Source: Anabaena lutea FACHB-196 (GTDB lineage: Bacteria > Cyanobacteriota > Cyanobacteriia > Cyanobacteriales > Nostocaceae). From it: a stretch of DNA of 64,000 bases. The translations under genes were made by a program, and so were the position numbers. Below, piece by piece: positions 34,033 through 42,875 of the stretch; the stretch's first letter is position 1; each line of letters starts with the position of its first letter. Below the pieces are notes generated by a model, which saw only the letters and a list, made by a program, of their open reading frames with translations, was not told where the DNA came from and searched no databases. Location: the NCBI RefSeq assembly GCF_014698305.1, contig NZ_JACJST010000008.1:124001-188000 (forward strand). Direction: 5' to 3'.

Positions 34033-36069
34033 CTATTTACTATTACCGTTACCACCATTAGTAGTGAGAATGCGTTCAGCCAGCTTTTCTGGTACTTCTT
34101 GCAGATGATCTTGTTCCCAATGGAAAGAACCAACACCAAGAGTAAGCGATCGCAATTCTACAATAAAATTCTGCATTTCCGCTTGGGGTAAATATGCAGC
34201 CACATTATCCCAACCTGGCCAATCATGTCTACCTTCATAACCCAAAATCTGCCCCCGTCTACCAGTCAAAAGTTGCAAAACTTTAGAAGTAAACTCACTG
34301 GGACTATTCACATCTACCTTTAAAATCGGTTCTAATAAAGTAGGTTGGGCTTGGGTTACTCCCGTCTGCATAGCTAACCGTGCAGCTTGTTTAAAAGCTT
34401 GTTCCGAACTATCAACGCTGTGATAAGAACCATTTGTTAATGTCACCGCAACATCTACCATTGGAAAACCCAAAGGCCCGTGGGTGAGAAATTCCCGCAC
34501 ACCCATTTCTACCCCAGGAATGTACTGTCTAGGAACCACACCACCAACAATTTTTTCATTAAAGTTGAAACCTTCCCCTCTTGGTAAAGGTTGAATATCT
34601 AAATAAACATCTCCAAATTGTCCATGTCCACCGCTTTGATGTTTATAACGTCCATGCACCGAGTTTACAGGTTTACGAATAGTTTCTTTGTAAGGAACTT
34701 GAGGTAAATGAGTAGACATAGGTAAATTATATTTGCGACGTAATCTATCTAAAGCAACTTGCAAATGTATTTCACCTTGTCCCCAAAGGATAACTTCGTG
34801 GGTGTCTCCATGTTGTTCCCAAGTTAACGCTGGATCTTCTTCCAATAACTTAGTAATTGCACTGCTGAGTTTTACCTCATCATTGCGTTTTTCAGGTGTA
34901 ATTGCTAAAGCAAAAACTGGTTCTAATTGTTTAGCTTTGGGTAATTCCATCATTTGGGAATCTGTAGAAAGTGTATCCCCAGTTCTCATTCCTTCCAACC
35001 GACTTATAGCCACAATTTCCCCAGCTACAGCTTGATTCACTTGCTGTTGTTGTTGTCCCATTAAACGGTAAAGACCACCAGTACGAACACCATTTAAAAC
35101 AATACCATCAGTTAATGTTCCTTGCCATACTCGCACTAGGGAAACTTTACCACCTTGAGGAGTGTAAAAAGTTTTGAGAACTTGCGCTAAAGGAGTATCA
35201 CTGATTTTCTCCAAACGCCGTTCCATTGTTGTTTCTGGTTCCGGTGCTTCTCTAAGTAAAGCTTCTAATAAAGGTCTAACACCAAAGTCTTGTTCTGCAA
35301 CACCAAAGAAAACAGGTACTACTAAATCAGCACCTAATTCCAGTTTTAAATCTTTGATAATTTCCTCTTGGGAAGGTTCAATGTCTTCTAAAATTTCTTC
35401 GAGTAAATGATCGTCAAAATTTGCCAAAGCTTCTAACATTTCTGCTCTGGCTATATGTTCTTCTGCTTTTAAATGTTCTGGAAAAGGTATAGAATCAGCA
35501 GGTGAGCCGGCATGATATTGATAAGCTTGTTCACTTACCATATCTATAAATCCTGTGAGTTGTTCCCCCTGCATAATGGGAAATTGGTGCAGCACTAAAG
35601 GACGACTAGAAACAGCTTTCAGTGCGTGTAATGTTTCTAAAACGTGAATATTCACCCTATCCATTTTATTCACAAAAACGATATGGGGAATTTCCCAATC
35701 ATCAAGGAATTTAAATAATGGTGCTAGGGTAAGAACTCTATCTTTGATCGGTTCGCAAACGACAATTGCGGCATCGACTCCCATTAAAGCATTATATGTT
35801 TCTTGGGCAAATTCTATAGAACCGGGACAATCTATAAAAGTGAAGCGGGTATTTTCATATTCGGTATTAGCTGCGGATACCTCAACACTCATACGCCGAT
35901 CTCTTGCTTCGTTGGCGCTATCTCCGACTGTGTTACCATCTTTAACGTTACCTTTGCGAGAAATCGCTCCGGTGACAAATAACAAACTTTCGAGTAAAGT
36001 GGTTTTTCCGCTCAAATAAGGGCCGACAATTGCCACATTCCGCGAACCGGATTTTACTTTTTCGTTCAT
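34033..36069 (-). CDS. EF-G-like translational GTPase (EF-G paralogue)
   Basis: The 678-residue protein has a G domain with P-loop GPYLSGKTTLL (17-27), a G3 FIDCPGSIEF (about 75-84) and G4 FVNKMDRV (about 133-140). Domains II to V follow; domain IV includes GHGQFGDVYLDI and the C-terminal domain GRRGQILGYEGR. It belongs to the 'EF-G-like' subgroup distinct from canonical FusA, as the switch region and P-loop differ. A role in translocation or ribosome recycling is inferred from family only. Its 3' end is partly duplicated at 33242-33347. Confidence 0.9.
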   Translation of the reverse strand: MNEKVKSGSRNVAIVGPYLSGKTTLLESLLFVTGAISRKGNVKDGNTVGDSANEARDRRMSVEVSAANTEYENTRFTFIDCPGSIEFAQETYNALMGVDAAIVVCEPIKDRVLTLAPLFKFLDDWEIPHIVFVNKMDRVNIHVLETLHALKAVSSRPLVLHQFPIMQGEQLTGFIDMVSEQAYQYHAGSPADSIPFPEHLKAEEHIARAEMLEALANFDDHLLEEILEDIEPSQEEIIKDLKLELGADLVVPVFFGVAEQDFGVRPLLEALLREAPEPETTMERRLEKISDTPLAQVLKTFYTPQGGKVSLVRVWQGTLTDGIVLNGVRTGGLYRLMGQQQQQVNQAVAGEIVAISRLEGMRTGDTLSTDSQMMELPKAKQLEPVFALAITPEKRNDEVKLSSAITKLLEEDPALTWEQHGDTHEVILWGQGEIHLQVALDRLRRKYNLPMSTHLPQVPYKETIRKPVNSVHGRYKHQSGGHGQFGDVYLDIQPLPRGEGFNFNEKIVGGVVPRQYIPGVEMGVREFLTHGPLGFPMVDVAVTLTNGSYHSVDSSEQAFKQAARLAMQTGVTQAQPTLLEPILKVDVNSPSEFTSKVLQLLTGRRGQILGYEGRHDWPGWDNVAAYLPQAEMQNFIVELRSLTLGVGSFHWEQDHLQEVPEKLAERILTTNGGNGNSK

Positions 36070-36315
36070 AAATTCTCCTTTGCGGTGATTCCCTGAACCG
36101 CATTCTGTGTTTTTCAGGAGTAATTCATTTATGTGGTCAGGAGAATTATTCCTGCTTTAATTTTTTATTATCCTCCTTTTAATCTAAAGATAAAAAAATC
36201 GTTGCTTGTTGTAAGATTTAGCTTAAGAAAAGTTAAGTAGTACTAAGTTTTATTCTGAATCTAAACTTTTTGTAAAATAATTCGTTTGTAGCAATATTTT
36301 CTATCTAGTAAATTT

Positions 36316-37311
36316 ATGACATTATCATTAAAACAATATCCTCTAATTGGAATTGTCACTTTGCTGGTAATAAATGTAAATATTAGTCCAGTAATTTCAA
36401 CCTCTCCCCCAATCAACTCAACTCAATTAAATATAAAACCCCTCTTCTACAAGGAGAGAGGCTTTAACTCCCGATTCCCGCGTCGGGAGGTTAGGTCTTT
36501 TTTCGCTCAAACTATCAATCGTCAAACGGCGTTAGACAATTTAAATCAAGGCTTACAGGCGATTCAAGGGGGAAAGCTTGAAGATGCAATTACCGCGTTT
36601 CGTCAAGCAACTCGATTAGATCCGACCTTAGCACCAGCACACTATAATTTAGGTTTAGCACTGCGACAAGCTGGAAAACTACAACCAGCAGCAGATGCTT
36701 TTTATCAAGCTACGCAAACAGATCCTCTATTTGCTCCGGCTTTTGCTAATTTAGGAGGTGCGTTGTTAGAAGGGAATAATTTACAGTTAGCGGTTGATTA
36801 TTTACAACGGGCGTTACAATTAGATCCGCAACTGGGCTTTGCCCATTATAACTTGGGATTGGTACGAGAAATACAAAAAGATTGGGAGAGTGCGATCGCA
36901 TCTTTTAAAAAAGCCATCACATATAGTCAAAATTCCCCAGAACCAGCCTATCATTTAGGAATGTCTTATTTGCAACAAGGCAAAATTGAACTCGCACAGG
37001 AAGCCTTTACCAAAGCAATCACCATAAATCCCAGATATGCAGAGGCGCATTATAATCTTGGTTCAATTTGGTTTAATCAGGGCAAATTTAACGAAGCATT
37101 AGCAGCATTTAGAAAATCAGCCGAAGTAAATTCCAATTATGCTGATGCTTATTATGGTGCAGGATTAGTTTTTATACAATTAAAGCAATATTCAGAAGCA
37201 GTTAAAGTATTCCAATATGCCAGAGATTTATATAAAACTCAGAAAAATTCCCAATGGGCAATAAATGCTGAACAATTGTTAATACAAGCACAAAACTTAA
37301 ATAACAATTAA
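36316..37311 (+). CDS. Tetratricopeptide repeat protein
   Basis: The 331-residue protein has an N-terminal hydrophobic segment (about 9-28), consistent with a signal peptide or anchor. An arginine-rich stretch at about 42-61 is encoded by a dispersed repeat. At least six TPR units (about 70-325) follow, with typical A-x-Y-NLG-A and LDPxxAxAHYNLG patterns. TPR proteins scaffold other proteins; no partner is evident here. Start at the first ATG after a TATTTT-rich leader. Confidence 0.87.
   Translation: MTLSLKQYPLIGIVTLLVINVNISPVISTSPPINSTQLNIKPLFYKERGFNSRFPRREVRSFFAQTINRQTALDNLNQGLQAIQGGKLEDAITAFRQATRLDPTLAPAHYNLGLALRQAGKLQPAADAFYQATQTDPLFAPAFANLGGALLEGNNLQLAVDYLQRALQLDPQLGFAHYNLGLVREIQKDWESAIASFKKAITYSQNSPEPAYHLGMSYLQQGKIELAQEAFTKAITINPRYAEAHYNLGSIWFNQGKFNEALAAFRKSAEVNSNYADAYYGAGLVFIQLKQYSEAVKVFQYARDLYKTQKNSQWAINAEQLLIQAQNLNNN
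36438..36500. repeat. Dispersed repeat translated within the TPR gene
   Basis: ACCCCTCTTCTACAAGGAGA followed by GAGGCTTTAACTCCCGATTC and a CCCGCGTCGGG hairpin. This type of repeat is common in intergenic DNA of filamentous cyanobacteria (a degenerate relative lies near 16370). Here it encodes the stretch FYKERGFNSRFPRREVR between the signal segment and the TPR region. Confidence 0.65.
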
Positions 37312-37415
37312 ATAACCAATTAAATAACAAACCACGCTGAGGCGCGAACCTTTAATATTACGTAACAATAAGATAATTGGGTTAACTGGCTGGTGTGGTC
37401 TGAATCCCAATAGGA

Positions 37416-37976
37416 ATGAAAATGCATACACAGAAACGCTTCAAGAGCCGATTTTTATTTTTTGACCGCTGGTTAGATCGTCATGCGATCGTTCGCAACA
37501 TGGAGGCTTTCCAAGACTTAATTGTCATTTTCCTCTGTTTAGCCTTGTTTGCAGTCATGTTAGTACAATTGTGGGGAATATTTATTTCTCTCACTCATTC
37601 ACTAGACTACAAACAAGTAACAGCTAAAATGTTATTTGTGTTGATTCTAGTTGAGTTATTTCGACTACTCATGATTTACTTACAAGAGCATAGTATTGCT
37701 GTTGGTGTAGCAGTCGAAGTCACAATTGTTTCCGTTCTGAGGGAAGTAGTAGTTCACGGTGCGCTAGAAATTTCTGGAATACAGACAGCAGCAATTTGTG
37801 GCTTATTGTTGATGTTGGGTGGACTATTATTAGTGTGTGCGAAAACACCACATATGGATTGCATGAGTGCTAACACAAAGTTTTGCCCGATAGTGCATCA
37901 AGGAGGTAGAGAACAGGAAAATGAACTAGAATTTCGATATTCACGTACCTGTGATGAAAACCAACCTCCTGCATAA
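37416..37976 (+). CDS. PsiE-like (phosphate-starvation-inducible) membrane protein
   Basis: The 186-residue protein has a cationic N-terminus and four predicted membrane helices (about 33-55, 68-86, 96-114 and 122-144). This matches the phosphate-starvation-inducible PsiE family (VVHGALEISGIQ, ALFAVMLVQLWG). Function is unknown; regulation by phosphate was described in Escherichia coli, but I could not identify a Pho box here. The C-terminal 40 residues are polar with two CxxxC-type cysteines. Confidence 0.82.
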   Translation: MKMHTQKRFKSRFLFFDRWLDRHAIVRNMEAFQDLIVIFLCLALFAVMLVQLWGIFISLTHSLDYKQVTAKMLFVLILVELFRLLMIYLQEHSIAVGVAVEVTIVSVLREVVVHGALEISGIQTAAICGLLLMLGGLLLVCAKTPHMDCMSANTKFCPIVHQGGREQENELEFRYSRTCDENQPPA

Positions 37977-38051
37977 GTAAGCCAAAAGACATAATTCTCT
38001 GGCTAGATAAACCAAGCCATAAAAGTAGCAAGTGGGAATACCAAATACTTG

Positions 38052-38069
38052 AGGCTGCCTCAGCAGCCT
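38052..38069 (+). terminator. Hairpin downstream of the PsiE-like gene
   Basis: AGGCTGC-CTCA-GCAGCCT is a 7-bp perfect stem followed by TGATACTTTTCCTT. It fits a weak Rho-independent terminator 75 bp after the stop, or an attenuator ahead of the gene at 38157. Confidence 0.55.
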
Positions 38070-38156
38070 TGATACTTTTCCTTCAGCTTTTTGGTAGATG
38101 AAGGACTCTTTGAGAGTGAGTATAAATTAATTAGAAACTTTCAAAAGGGTAAATTT

Positions 38157-38396
38157 ATGACTACTGGTAACGGACAATCGCAACAACCAATTAGTAATTT
38201 AGAGTACGACTTCATCACCGTACTGCACAACAAAGCCGCAGCAGTACAAGCTTACGAACGTTACATTCAAGATGCACAAGAAGTTAATTCTCAACCTTGT
38301 GTAGAACTATTCCAAAAATTGCGTCAATCAGAAATTGAAGAAGCACAAGAAATTCGTCATCATCTGCAACAAGTGATGGCACAAGGAAGGATGTAA
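38157..38396 (+). CDS. Small conserved helical protein, unknown function
   Basis: The 79-residue product starts MTTGNGQSQQPISNLEYDFI. It consists of two amphipathic helices (about 16-45 and 49-76; NKAAAVQAYERYIQDAQ, ELFQKLRQSEIEEAQEI), recalling a half ferritin-like hairpin. I do not recognise a named family. A longer frame from 38091 exists, but the AGGGT before this ATG and the Gly/Gln-rich start favour 38157. Confidence 0.65.
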   Translation: MTTGNGQSQQPISNLEYDFITVLHNKAAAVQAYERYIQDAQEVNSQPCVELFQKLRQSEIEEAQEIRHHLQQVMAQGRM

Positions 38397-38411
38397 ACTT
38401 TAAATCCGTAG

Positions 38412-38438
38412 GGTGCGTTAGCGACAGCGTAACGCACC
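38412..38438. repeat. GGTGCGTTA...TAACGCACC hairpin repeat
   Basis: GGTGCGTTA-GCGACAGCG-TAACGCACC is a perfect 9-bp stem followed by ATTGATATTTTTG. This repeat is very common in cyanobacterial intergenic DNA. It lies in a convergent gap and may serve as terminator. Confidence 0.75.
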
Positions 38439-38477
38439 ATTGATATTTTTGAAAATGACCCTTAAAATTTAGTATAG

Positions 38478-39149
38478 TCAATCACTTTCATTTGTTGAAA
38501 TATTTTCTTCAGCCTCTGATTCTGCTTCATAAATCAGTGAATATCGTAAAAAGCTATCTCTAATATCTCTAGCTAACTGATCAAATGTTATGCAAATAAT
38601 TTTGCGGGAATCTACTAAAACTTTATTTAAACGCCACTTTAATCTAGCTTTATCAATATCAGAGATAAAAGCATCTCTACCTATAATAAGGATTCCATAA
38701 AACTCTATATTTTCACTACCGAAAATAGAACGAGCTAAGGAAGTATTTTTAAAATCATCAATTTTCCAAAACCAATCAATAATTTGACTAAAACCATGTT
38801 CAAATCTGGGCGACCAATCTGATGTACTTCTTCCTTTATCTACAAAAATACTGTCTTTAGTAGCGTCTTCAAATTCAATAAAACAGTAGGTATTATTGAC
38901 AGAATCACCGATGGCTAAATCGGCACGAAAATCCCCAAAAAAGCTAAATTCATGTTTAATTTGGTCAAATCTAACCATCTGAGGAATGTAAAAAGCAATA
39001 TATGCAGATAAATGTAGTCGCTGCTTAAAAAAAGGGAGTATATGTTCACTTTCTTTTAATTCACGATTATTGAGAAGTAACTTTTCAAATTCTTCAAGCT
39101 CAACTAGACATTTTTTAAGGTCTAAATTGAATGAGTCTAGCCCTTTCAT
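38478..39149 (-). CDS. DUF4263/Shedu-like PD-(D/E)XK nuclease-fold protein
   Basis: The 223-residue protein has a helical N-terminus. A nuclease-like core follows with GDFRADLAIGD (about 72-82) and YCFIEFED (about 88-95), resembling a D...(E)xE/K active site. A FEHGFSQIIDWFWKI block (about 117-131), EFYGILIIGRDAFI and ICITFDQLARDIR complete the order seen in the Shedu (SduA) C-terminal DUF4263 domain. Shedu is an anti-phage nuclease. The usual ELK is here EFE, so activity is uncertain. It starts 3 nt after the stop of a RelE-like gene, implying one operon. Confidence 0.65.
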   Translation of the reverse strand: MKGLDSFNLDLKKCLVELEEFEKLLLNNRELKESEHILPFFKQRLHLSAYIAFYIPQMVRFDQIKHEFSFFGDFRADLAIGDSVNNTYCFIEFEDATKDSIFVDKGRSTSDWSPRFEHGFSQIIDWFWKIDDFKNTSLARSIFGSENIEFYGILIIGRDAFISDIDKARLKWRLNKVLVDSRKIICITFDQLARDIRDSFLRYSLIYEAESEAEENISTNESD

Positions 39150-39152
39150 TTG

Positions 39153-39476
39153 CTAACTAACCTCTTTCAATTTTTGATAAAACCTCTCAAGACGGTCATG
39201 ATTAACTATATCAACAATAGTGACTTGTCTATCTTTAAATTCAAAAATAACTCTATATTTTAAACCTGCTCGCGCAATAAAAGAATTAGGAATAGATTTC
39301 AAAGCGTGAGTGTCTATATCTGAACAATTAGGAAATTCTTCTAGACAATTAAGAACACGAATTACTTTCTTTTTATCTTCAATTGGTAAAGTGTCAAGTG
39401 CAATTTGTGCTTTATCAAGTAAAACCACTTGATTTTTAGTTAACTGTTGGTTGCTAGATTCAATACCTGAATTCAT
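39153..39476 (-). CDS. RelE/ParE-family toxin-like protein
   Basis: The 107-residue protein has the RelE/ParE core: ALKSIPNSFIARAGLKYRVIFE (in parts), a VTIVDIVNHDRLERFY strand, and charged residues typical of ribosome-dependent mRNA interferases. An N-terminal 15-residue polar extension is present. No antitoxin gene is visible upstream (39477-39601), so this is an orphan or its partner is the downstream DUF4263 gene, which begins after only 3 nt. Confidence 0.75.
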   Translation of the reverse strand: MNSGIESSNQQLTKNQVVLLDKAQIALDTLPIEDKKKVIRVLNCLEEFPNCSDIDTHALKSIPNSFIARAGLKYRVIFEFKDRQVTIVDIVNHDRLERFYQKLKEVS

Positions 39477-39601
39477 AAAATCACATATTTTTCTAGATAA
39501 TATTTACATTATACTATGATTAATGAAACTTTGACCACTCATTATATCGCATACCAAACACCCTAGCAGTGCTATCAAAATTAAAAATCCGTCTGCATAA
39601 A

Positions 39602-39790
39602 TCATACATTTGAAATTATTTGACTTATTTCTTGTAGGGTTAAAACTCTTTCACATTCTGTTTCAGTCATTTCTCTAAAGACTATTTGCCCTAGAGATGC
39701 TAAGAAGTATTTTAATTTTTGTAGGTTTAGGCAGTAGTCAGTTAGCTTTTCCATAGCTATCTCTGACTTTTCGCCATTGGGTAATTTCAT
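39602..39790 (-). pseudogene. Truncated ORF with DUF6883-like N-terminus
   Basis: The 62-residue frame begins MKLPNGEKSEIAMEKLTDYC, which resembles the start of the DUF6883 family (about 110 residues, often in toxin or addiction loci). After residue 24 the similarity is lost (LQKLKYFLASLGQ). It is probably a remnant or hybrid. It lies upstream of the orphan relE. Confidence 0.4.
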
Positions 39791-39857
39791 CTTTTGAATT
39801 TGGGTAGATGCACCTAATACAATAACTACTTATTTAAGATTATATCAATAAATCACA

Positions 39858-39904
39858 TCTCCTCAGCGAACCTCTGCGCTTACCTCCGCGTTCCTCTGCG
39901 TTAA
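39858..39904. repeat. CCTCTGCG-type degenerate repeat
   Basis: Units such as cctctgcgcttacctccgcg recur, similar to 5766-5802. Located between the DUF6883-like remnant and the ndhJ terminator. Confidence 0.5.
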
Positions 39905-39911
39905 AAAACAA

Positions 39912-39939
39912 TACCCCTCTCCGCCACCGGAAAGGGGTA
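39912..39939 (-). terminator. Terminator of the ndhC-ndhK-ndhJ operon
   Basis: TACCCCT...AGGGGTA is a 7-bp stem with a 14-nt loop. On the minus strand it is followed by TTGTTTTTTAA. It lies 27 bp past the ndhJ stop, a convincing Rho-independent terminator. Confidence 0.85.
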
Positions 39940-39965
39940 AATCACAGATTCAAACTCAGCACTAC

Positions 39966-40493
39966 CTAATAAGCATCTTGCAACTCATAGAAATCAGGAG
40001 AGATGTAATCCTTACGTAAAGGCCAACCCACCCAATCTTCCGGCATCAAAATCCGCTTCAAATTGGGATGACCTTCATAGATAATGCCATACATATCGTA
40101 AGACTCACGCTCTTGCCAGTCCGCAGTCTTCCAAATCCAGTAAACTGAAGGCACAGAGGGATTTTCTCTAGGTAAGAACACCTTCACCCGGACTTCTTCT
40201 GGCTTAACAGCATTATCACTTACCTTCACCAAGTGATAAACACTTACCAATTCTTGTCCTGGCCCCAAGTCAATACCTCCTTGAAACTGGAGATAATTAA
40301 ACCCGTAGGCGTACAAAGCTGTAGCGGTAGGAAGCAAGAAATCTGCTGCTACCTTAATAATCTCTACCCCGTTCACGTCTGGGGCTAAAGATTCATGGTC
40401 AAAGCCATTTTCTGTCAACCACTGAGAAACCTGACCAGCTGCAACTATCGACTCTTCTGCTGCTGGAACTAAATTAGATTCTTCTTCAGCCAC
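39966..40493 (-). CDS. ndhJ: NAD(P)H-quinone oxidoreductase subunit J
   Basis: NdhJ (complex I 30-kDa subunit homologue) is part of the peripheral arm of cyanobacterial NDH-1, which accepts electrons from ferredoxin for respiration and cyclic flow. The 175-residue protein has the conserved block [20 protein letters not shown] followed by [10 protein letters not shown] (about 124-155). It overlaps ndhK by 8 bp, and ends a three-gene operon with a terminator. Confidence 0.98.
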   Translation of the reverse strand: MAEEESNLVPAAEESIVAAGQVSQWLTENGFDHESLAPDVNGVEIIKVAADFLLPTATALYAYGFNYLQFQGGIDLGPGQELVSVYHLVKVSDNAVKPEEVRVKVFLPRENPSVPSVYWIWKTADWQERESYDMYGIIYEGHPNLKRILMPEDWVGWPLRKDYISPDFYELQDAY

Positions 40494-41220
40494 GCTTTTC
40501 TTCCTCCTTTGTCTTTGTTGTCAGTAGCGCAGGTGGTATGGGCATACCTATTGCTTCCGTCAATTCCTTCGGTGGAGTAAAGCGGGTATCTGACTGCATA
40601 TACTTACCAGTTAAAATCGTTGGTACTGGTTTCAAGTTATGAGTCGTGCTGTAATAGCGGTGAGTTTGCTTAATTTGACCCCGTTCTTGCATGGAATCAT
40701 TAGCAATTTTTTTCCGCAGCTTAATAATTGCGTCAATAATCGCTTCAGGACGGGGAGGACAACCGGGCAAATACACATCTACAGGAATCAGCTTATCAAC
40801 TCCGCGCACAGCACTAGGAGAATCAACACTGAACATTCCGCCAGTAATTGTACAAGCACCCATAGCAATTACATACTTGGGTTCAGGCATTTGTTCATAA
40901 AGACGCACCAATTGAGGAGCCATCTTCATGGTAATTGTTCCCGCAGTGATAATTAAATCGGCTTGCCGGGGGCTAGAACGGGGAATTAGACCAAAACGGT
41001 CAAAGTCAAATCGAGAGCCAATTAAAGCTGCAAATTCGATGAAGCAGCAAGCTGTACCAAACAGCAAAGGCCACAAACTAGAAAGCCGCGCCCAGTTGTA
41101 GAGGTCATCAACGGTGGTTAAGATGACGTTTTCTGACAGTTCTTGAGTGACAGTAGGGCGCTCAACGGGGTTGATGATGCGCTCTTTGTCCTGGGTGGTT
41201 ATGTTAGAATTCAAGACCAT
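40486..41220 (-). CDS. ndhK: NAD(P)H-quinone oxidoreductase subunit K
   Basis: NdhK holds the N2 [4Fe-4S] cluster of NDH-1. The 244-residue protein shows the cluster motifs [13 protein letters not shown] (about 55-67), [12 protein letters not shown] (about 119-130) and [11 protein letters not shown] (about 149-159). The CC pair is intact. Overlaps ndhC by 10 bp upstream and ndhJ by 8 bp downstream, so translation is probably coupled. Confidence 0.98.
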   Translation of the reverse strand: MVLNSNITTQDKERIINPVERPTVTQELSENVILTTVDDLYNWARLSSLWPLLFGTACCFIEFAALIGSRFDFDRFGLIPRSSPRQADLIITAGTITMKMAPQLVRLYEQMPEPKYVIAMGACTITGGMFSVDSPSAVRGVDKLIPVDVYLPGCPPRPEAIIDAIIKLRKKIANDSMQERGQIKQTHRYYSTTHNLKPVPTILTGKYMQSDTRFTPPKELTEAIGMPIPPALLTTKTKEEEKRG

Positions 41221-41573
41221 TCCAAAGCTCCTTTACGCCATGCGTAAACTAAGGCGATTACGAGAATCGCAATAAAAATCAGCGCTTCAATAAACGCCAA
41301 TAAACCCAAATGGTGGAAAGCAACCGCCCAAGGGTACAAAAACACAGTTTCTACGTCAAAAACGACAAAAACTAGTGCGAACATATAGTAGCGAATGTTG
41401 AATTGAATCCAGGCTCCGCCGATGGGTTCCATTCCAGATTCATAAGTGGTGCGCCGTTCCGGGCTGAAGCTACTAGGTCTGAGGAGCTTGGACGCTGAGA
41501 GCGCCAGGGCTGGTACTAGGCTACAGAGGAGGAAAAAGCCTAGAAGATATTCGTAACCGCTGAGGACAAACAC
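41211..41573 (-). CDS. ndhC: NAD(P)H-quinone oxidoreductase subunit 3
   Basis: NdhC is the small membrane subunit (complex I ND3 homologue). The 120-residue protein has three membrane helices and the conserved loop [17 protein letters not shown] (about 38-54) and [12 protein letters not shown] (about 73-84). The start codon is GTG at 41573, giving the family-typical [13 protein letters not shown]. It is first in ndhC-ndhK-ndhJ. Confidence 0.98.
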   Translation of the reverse strand: MFVLSGYEYLLGFFLLCSLVPALALSASKLLRPSSFSPERRTTYESGMEPIGGAWIQFNIRYYMFALVFVVFDVETVFLYPWAVAFHHLGLLAFIEALIFIAILVIALVYAWRKGALEWS

Positions 41574-41810
41574 AATGGATATCTACCGCTGATGGTGCAA
41601 TTGAAATGGATATTGTTCTTTTACATTATATCTTTTCAGGCTTTCTGAAATCGTGGAAATTGACACACTGAGGGTATGGTGTTGATTTGATCGCCAATTA
41701 GTTGCCAATTAATTGAAAAATGCTCATGCAGTTTTTATGAATAGCAAAAAATGGGTGGTATTGAACCACTGCTATCGATAAATTGAGGGCTGGGTGAATA
41801 AATTGACAAT

Positions 41811-42677
41811 ATGAATTCCTCCATAAAAGCTAATAGTTACAATAGAGAAACCTATGAATGTATTGCGAAAGCGATCGCATTCCTGCATGAAAATCATCTG
41901 CACCAGCCTGACTTGCAAACCGTAGCTCAACACGTACAACTGAGTGAATATCACTTTCAGCGCTTATTTACGAAATGGGCAGGAATCAGTCCCAAACGTT
42001 TCTTGCAATATCTTACGGTTGAATATGCAAAATCCAAAATCATTGAGACTAAGAGCCTTTTATCTCTGACTATGGATGTGGGGTTATCAAGTCCAGGACG
42101 TTTGCACGACTTATTTGTGAAGCTAGAAGCCATGTCACCCGGTGAATTTAAGTCTGGGGGCGCTGGGTTGAAGATTTGGTATGGTATTCATGAAACCCCT
42201 TTTGGTGATTGTCTCATTGCCACAACAGTACGTGGTATCTGCAATCTTCATTTTCTTGATACAGGGGATGAAGAAACTGCTGAACAGACGCTGCGTCAAG
42301 AATGGAAAAATGCGGAAATCATTCATGATCAGGATGTGACAGAAGAAACTATTACTCGCATCTTCCAGCCAGTTGCAGACAATAGTCCTCCATTAATTGT
42401 TCATGTTAAAGGGACTAACTTTCAGATTCAAGTTTGGCGATCGCTACTGAGAGTTCCCTGGGGAGGGATTACCACCTATCAAGGTTTAGCAGCATCAATG
42501 GATCGTCCAACCGCTGCTAGAGCCGTAGGTAATGCACTAGGGAGTAATCCAGTTGCCCACTTAATTCCCTGTCATCGGGTGATTCGAGAATCGGGTGAGA
42601 TGGGTGGTTATCGGTGGGGATTAGAACGTAAGACGGTTCTCCTGGGATGGGAAGCTAGTCGAAATCAGCTAAGTTAA
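41811..42677 (+). CDS. AraC-type HTH plus O6-methylguanine-DNA methyltransferase (Ada-like)
   Basis: The 288-residue protein joins an AraC-family helix-turn-helix (about 15-115; DLQTVAQHVQLSEYHFQRLFTKW in parts) to an Ogt/Ada methyltransferase domain (about 125-285). The alkyl-accepting cysteine is C254 in LIPCHRVI. It lacks the N-terminal zinc domain of E. coli Ada that takes methyl groups from phosphotriesters. It removes O6-methylguanine and may regulate genes of the adaptive response. Monocistronic, divergent from ndhC. Confidence 0.94.
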   Translation: MNSSIKANSYNRETYECIAKAIAFLHENHLHQPDLQTVAQHVQLSEYHFQRLFTKWAGISPKRFLQYLTVEYAKSKIIETKSLLSLTMDVGLSSPGRLHDLFVKLEAMSPGEFKSGGAGLKIWYGIHETPFGDCLIATTVRGICNLHFLDTGDEETAEQTLRQEWKNAEIIHDQDVTEETITRIFQPVADNSPPLIVHVKGTNFQIQVWRSLLRVPWGGITTYQGLAASMDRPTAARAVGNALGSNPVAHLIPCHRVIRESGEMGGYRWGLERKTVLLGWEASRNQLS

Positions 42678-42875
42678 CCCATATCGATCACCACAGTATG
42701 GAGTATATTGATTTGAATAATTATTACATTCAGGAATTAAACACCGTCTAAGTTGAAATCTGTAGTTTTTTCCTCTAAAGTTCTAATTATCTGTTTGGTT
42801 TCAGGTTTTATTTTATATTCTTCCTGTTATATAAAAATTGCTTGTAGATAGTAGAATTAAGGGTTGAGCAACATT

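Noticed and set aside
41752-41785. Minus-strand tRNA-like T-arm (GTGGTTCAATACCAC)
   Set aside because: A T-arm-like hairpin is present, but no D-arm or anticodon arm can be built in the flanking sequence; at best a remnant.
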